Shown here: positions 31,068 to 31,771 of the stretch, piece by piece
Layout: the number at the start of each line of letters is the position of its first letter
Numbering within the stretch: the first letter of the stretch is position 1
Origin: Candidatus Gerdarchaeota archaeon
Lineage (GTDB): Archaea > Asgardarchaeota > Heimdallarchaeia > JABLTI01
DNA length: 31,771 bases
Reading direction: 5' to 3'
NCBI GenBank assembly: GCA_016840945.1
Contig: JAEORJ010000298.1
Coordinates: 1-31,771, forward strand
Notes under the pieces: generated by a model
Database searches by the model: none
What the model was told of the DNA's origin: nothing
What the model saw: only the letters and a program-made list of their open reading frames with translations
Position numbers and translations under genes: made by a program

Positions 31068-31771
31068 TTAAAGGCATTGCCAAAAGGCTGAACCCAAGAA
31101 AACATACATAACTCCTGCATCTCCTAGATTGATATCAGCGAATGATTCGTCGAATTGGAGAATAAAAGGAGTATTTGGTGATTCATCGCTTTGAAGCCAA
31201 ATTGGTTTACCGCCAATATAGCCAGCATTTATAAGGGCATTATTTAATTGAATGATTGGATCGTCTTCATCAAGTTGAGTCTCAAATGGAGCGGAGAAAA
31301 TAGTCTTAGGCACTTTAATAGGGATTAATTGAAAAGAGATTGCTTCTCTAGACATTCGCTTAGGCAAAATTCCTTGATACTCACCTTTGCTCAAATCATT
31401 TTTTGAAAGAGGAACGACTTTTGAATGATTACTATTTGGTTCCCAAGCCTTGTTATAGATATAATCACTCAAGAAGACAGCAATAGCTTTGACATCAACA
31501 GGAAGAGGTAATTGAAGATTTTGAAGATCAAGAGTAAAAACATGAACCATACGTTTATCACCATCATATTCTTTATGTGCTTCTTTAGCGAGATGTTTCA
31601 TGTCTTTAAAAAGGGGCCAAGAATCATCATCAATACCAAAAGGAGAGCCAAAAATACGGTTGATAGATTTGGGAGTAGGAGGATCTTTCTGTAAATCAAG
31701 TAAATATAAAGTTAGAGAAGGAATAGTAGGGTCAATAATCGGCATTTTTTGAATTAAATCAATGACTTGTT
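31068..31771 (-). CDS. DUF1963 / YwqG-like protein, 5' end beyond window
   Basis: At least 225 residues. The middle and end match DUF1963 (YwqG-like): NAGYIGGKPIWLQSDESP, FILQFDE and GDAGVMYVFLGSAFWQC. This beta-rich family includes bacterial YwqG; its function is poorly known. An ATG exists at 31745, but the frame stays open upstream to the window edge (VIDLIQK before the Met) and no ribosome site precedes that ATG, so the gene may well continue outside. It converges on the DUF885 gene with a gap of about 110 bp that holds the HIT relic. Confidence 0.75.
   Translation of the reverse strand, partial: QVIDLIQKMPIIDPTIPSLTLYLLDLQKDPPTPKSINRIFGSPFGIDDDSWPLFKDMKHLAKEAHKEYDGDKRMVHVFTLDLQNLQLPLPVDVKAIAVFLSDYIYNKAWEPNSNHSKVVPLSKNDLSKGEYQGILPKRMSREAISFQLIPIKVPKTIFSAPFETQLDEDDPIIQLNNALINAGYIGGKPIWLQSDESPNTPFILQFDESFADINLGDAGVMYVFLGSAFWQCL

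Overview
The window is AT-rich and densely coded, and reads as archaeal. Evidence includes an archaeal-type aIF1 with an N-terminal zinc knuckle, an NFACT/RqcH-like protein of archaeal layout, TATA-box promoters, frequent TTG starts, and large surface proteins anchored by a C-terminal membrane helix followed by RRK-type basic residues. The content (secernin-type C69 peptidase, large Lrp-like regulators, caspase-like secreted protease, low GC) would suit an Asgard/Heimdallarchaeia-like lineage. That placement is inference: there is no rRNA or other phylogenetic marker here beyond aIF1 and NFACT. I see no tRNA, rRNA, CRISPR array or insertion sequence.

Layout. 1-2692: end of a citrate lyase operon (citD fragment, citE, citF). 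2822-6992: a small membrane protein, then two overlapping ABC half-exporters that together look like a heterodimer with one degenerate ATP site. 7006-8395 (minus): VOC protein and CorA-type channel. 8577-11172: C69 peptidase, a Nudix hydrolase with a problematic 5' end, and aIF1. 11289-13996: NFACT/RqcH and a membrane protein arranged head to head, 26 bp apart.

14032-18963 is the most unusual part, a signalling/regulatory block. It holds a receiver protein with a degenerate kinase-like tail, a 592-residue Lrp-like regulator, a 48-codon gene for a predicted secreted acidic peptide, a CheY-like receiver and an HNH-like zinc protein. The small gene at 17419-17565 has its own TATA box, a structured leader and a strong hairpin/T-tract terminator.

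19033-22168: an NTF2-like protein, an unknown helical protein, and a FrlB-like deglycase / FrlD-like kinase pair with overlapping stop and start codons, suggesting catabolism of Amadori (fructosamine) compounds. 22213-26887: secreted/surface genes (caspase-like protease with Ig-like modules; an 881-residue protein with three similar jelly-roll-like modules) with a HIT hydrolase between them. 26985-31771: TIM-barrel sugar isomerase, two small membrane proteins, a DUF885 metallopeptidase whose 3' end runs into a decayed copy of the HIT gene's 5' end, and a DUF1963/YwqG-like protein cut by the window edge.

Several genes have a Shine-Dalgarno GGTGG, AGGTG or GAGGG lying just inside the longest reading frame. 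Their starts are moved downstream here so that this element stays outside the gene.
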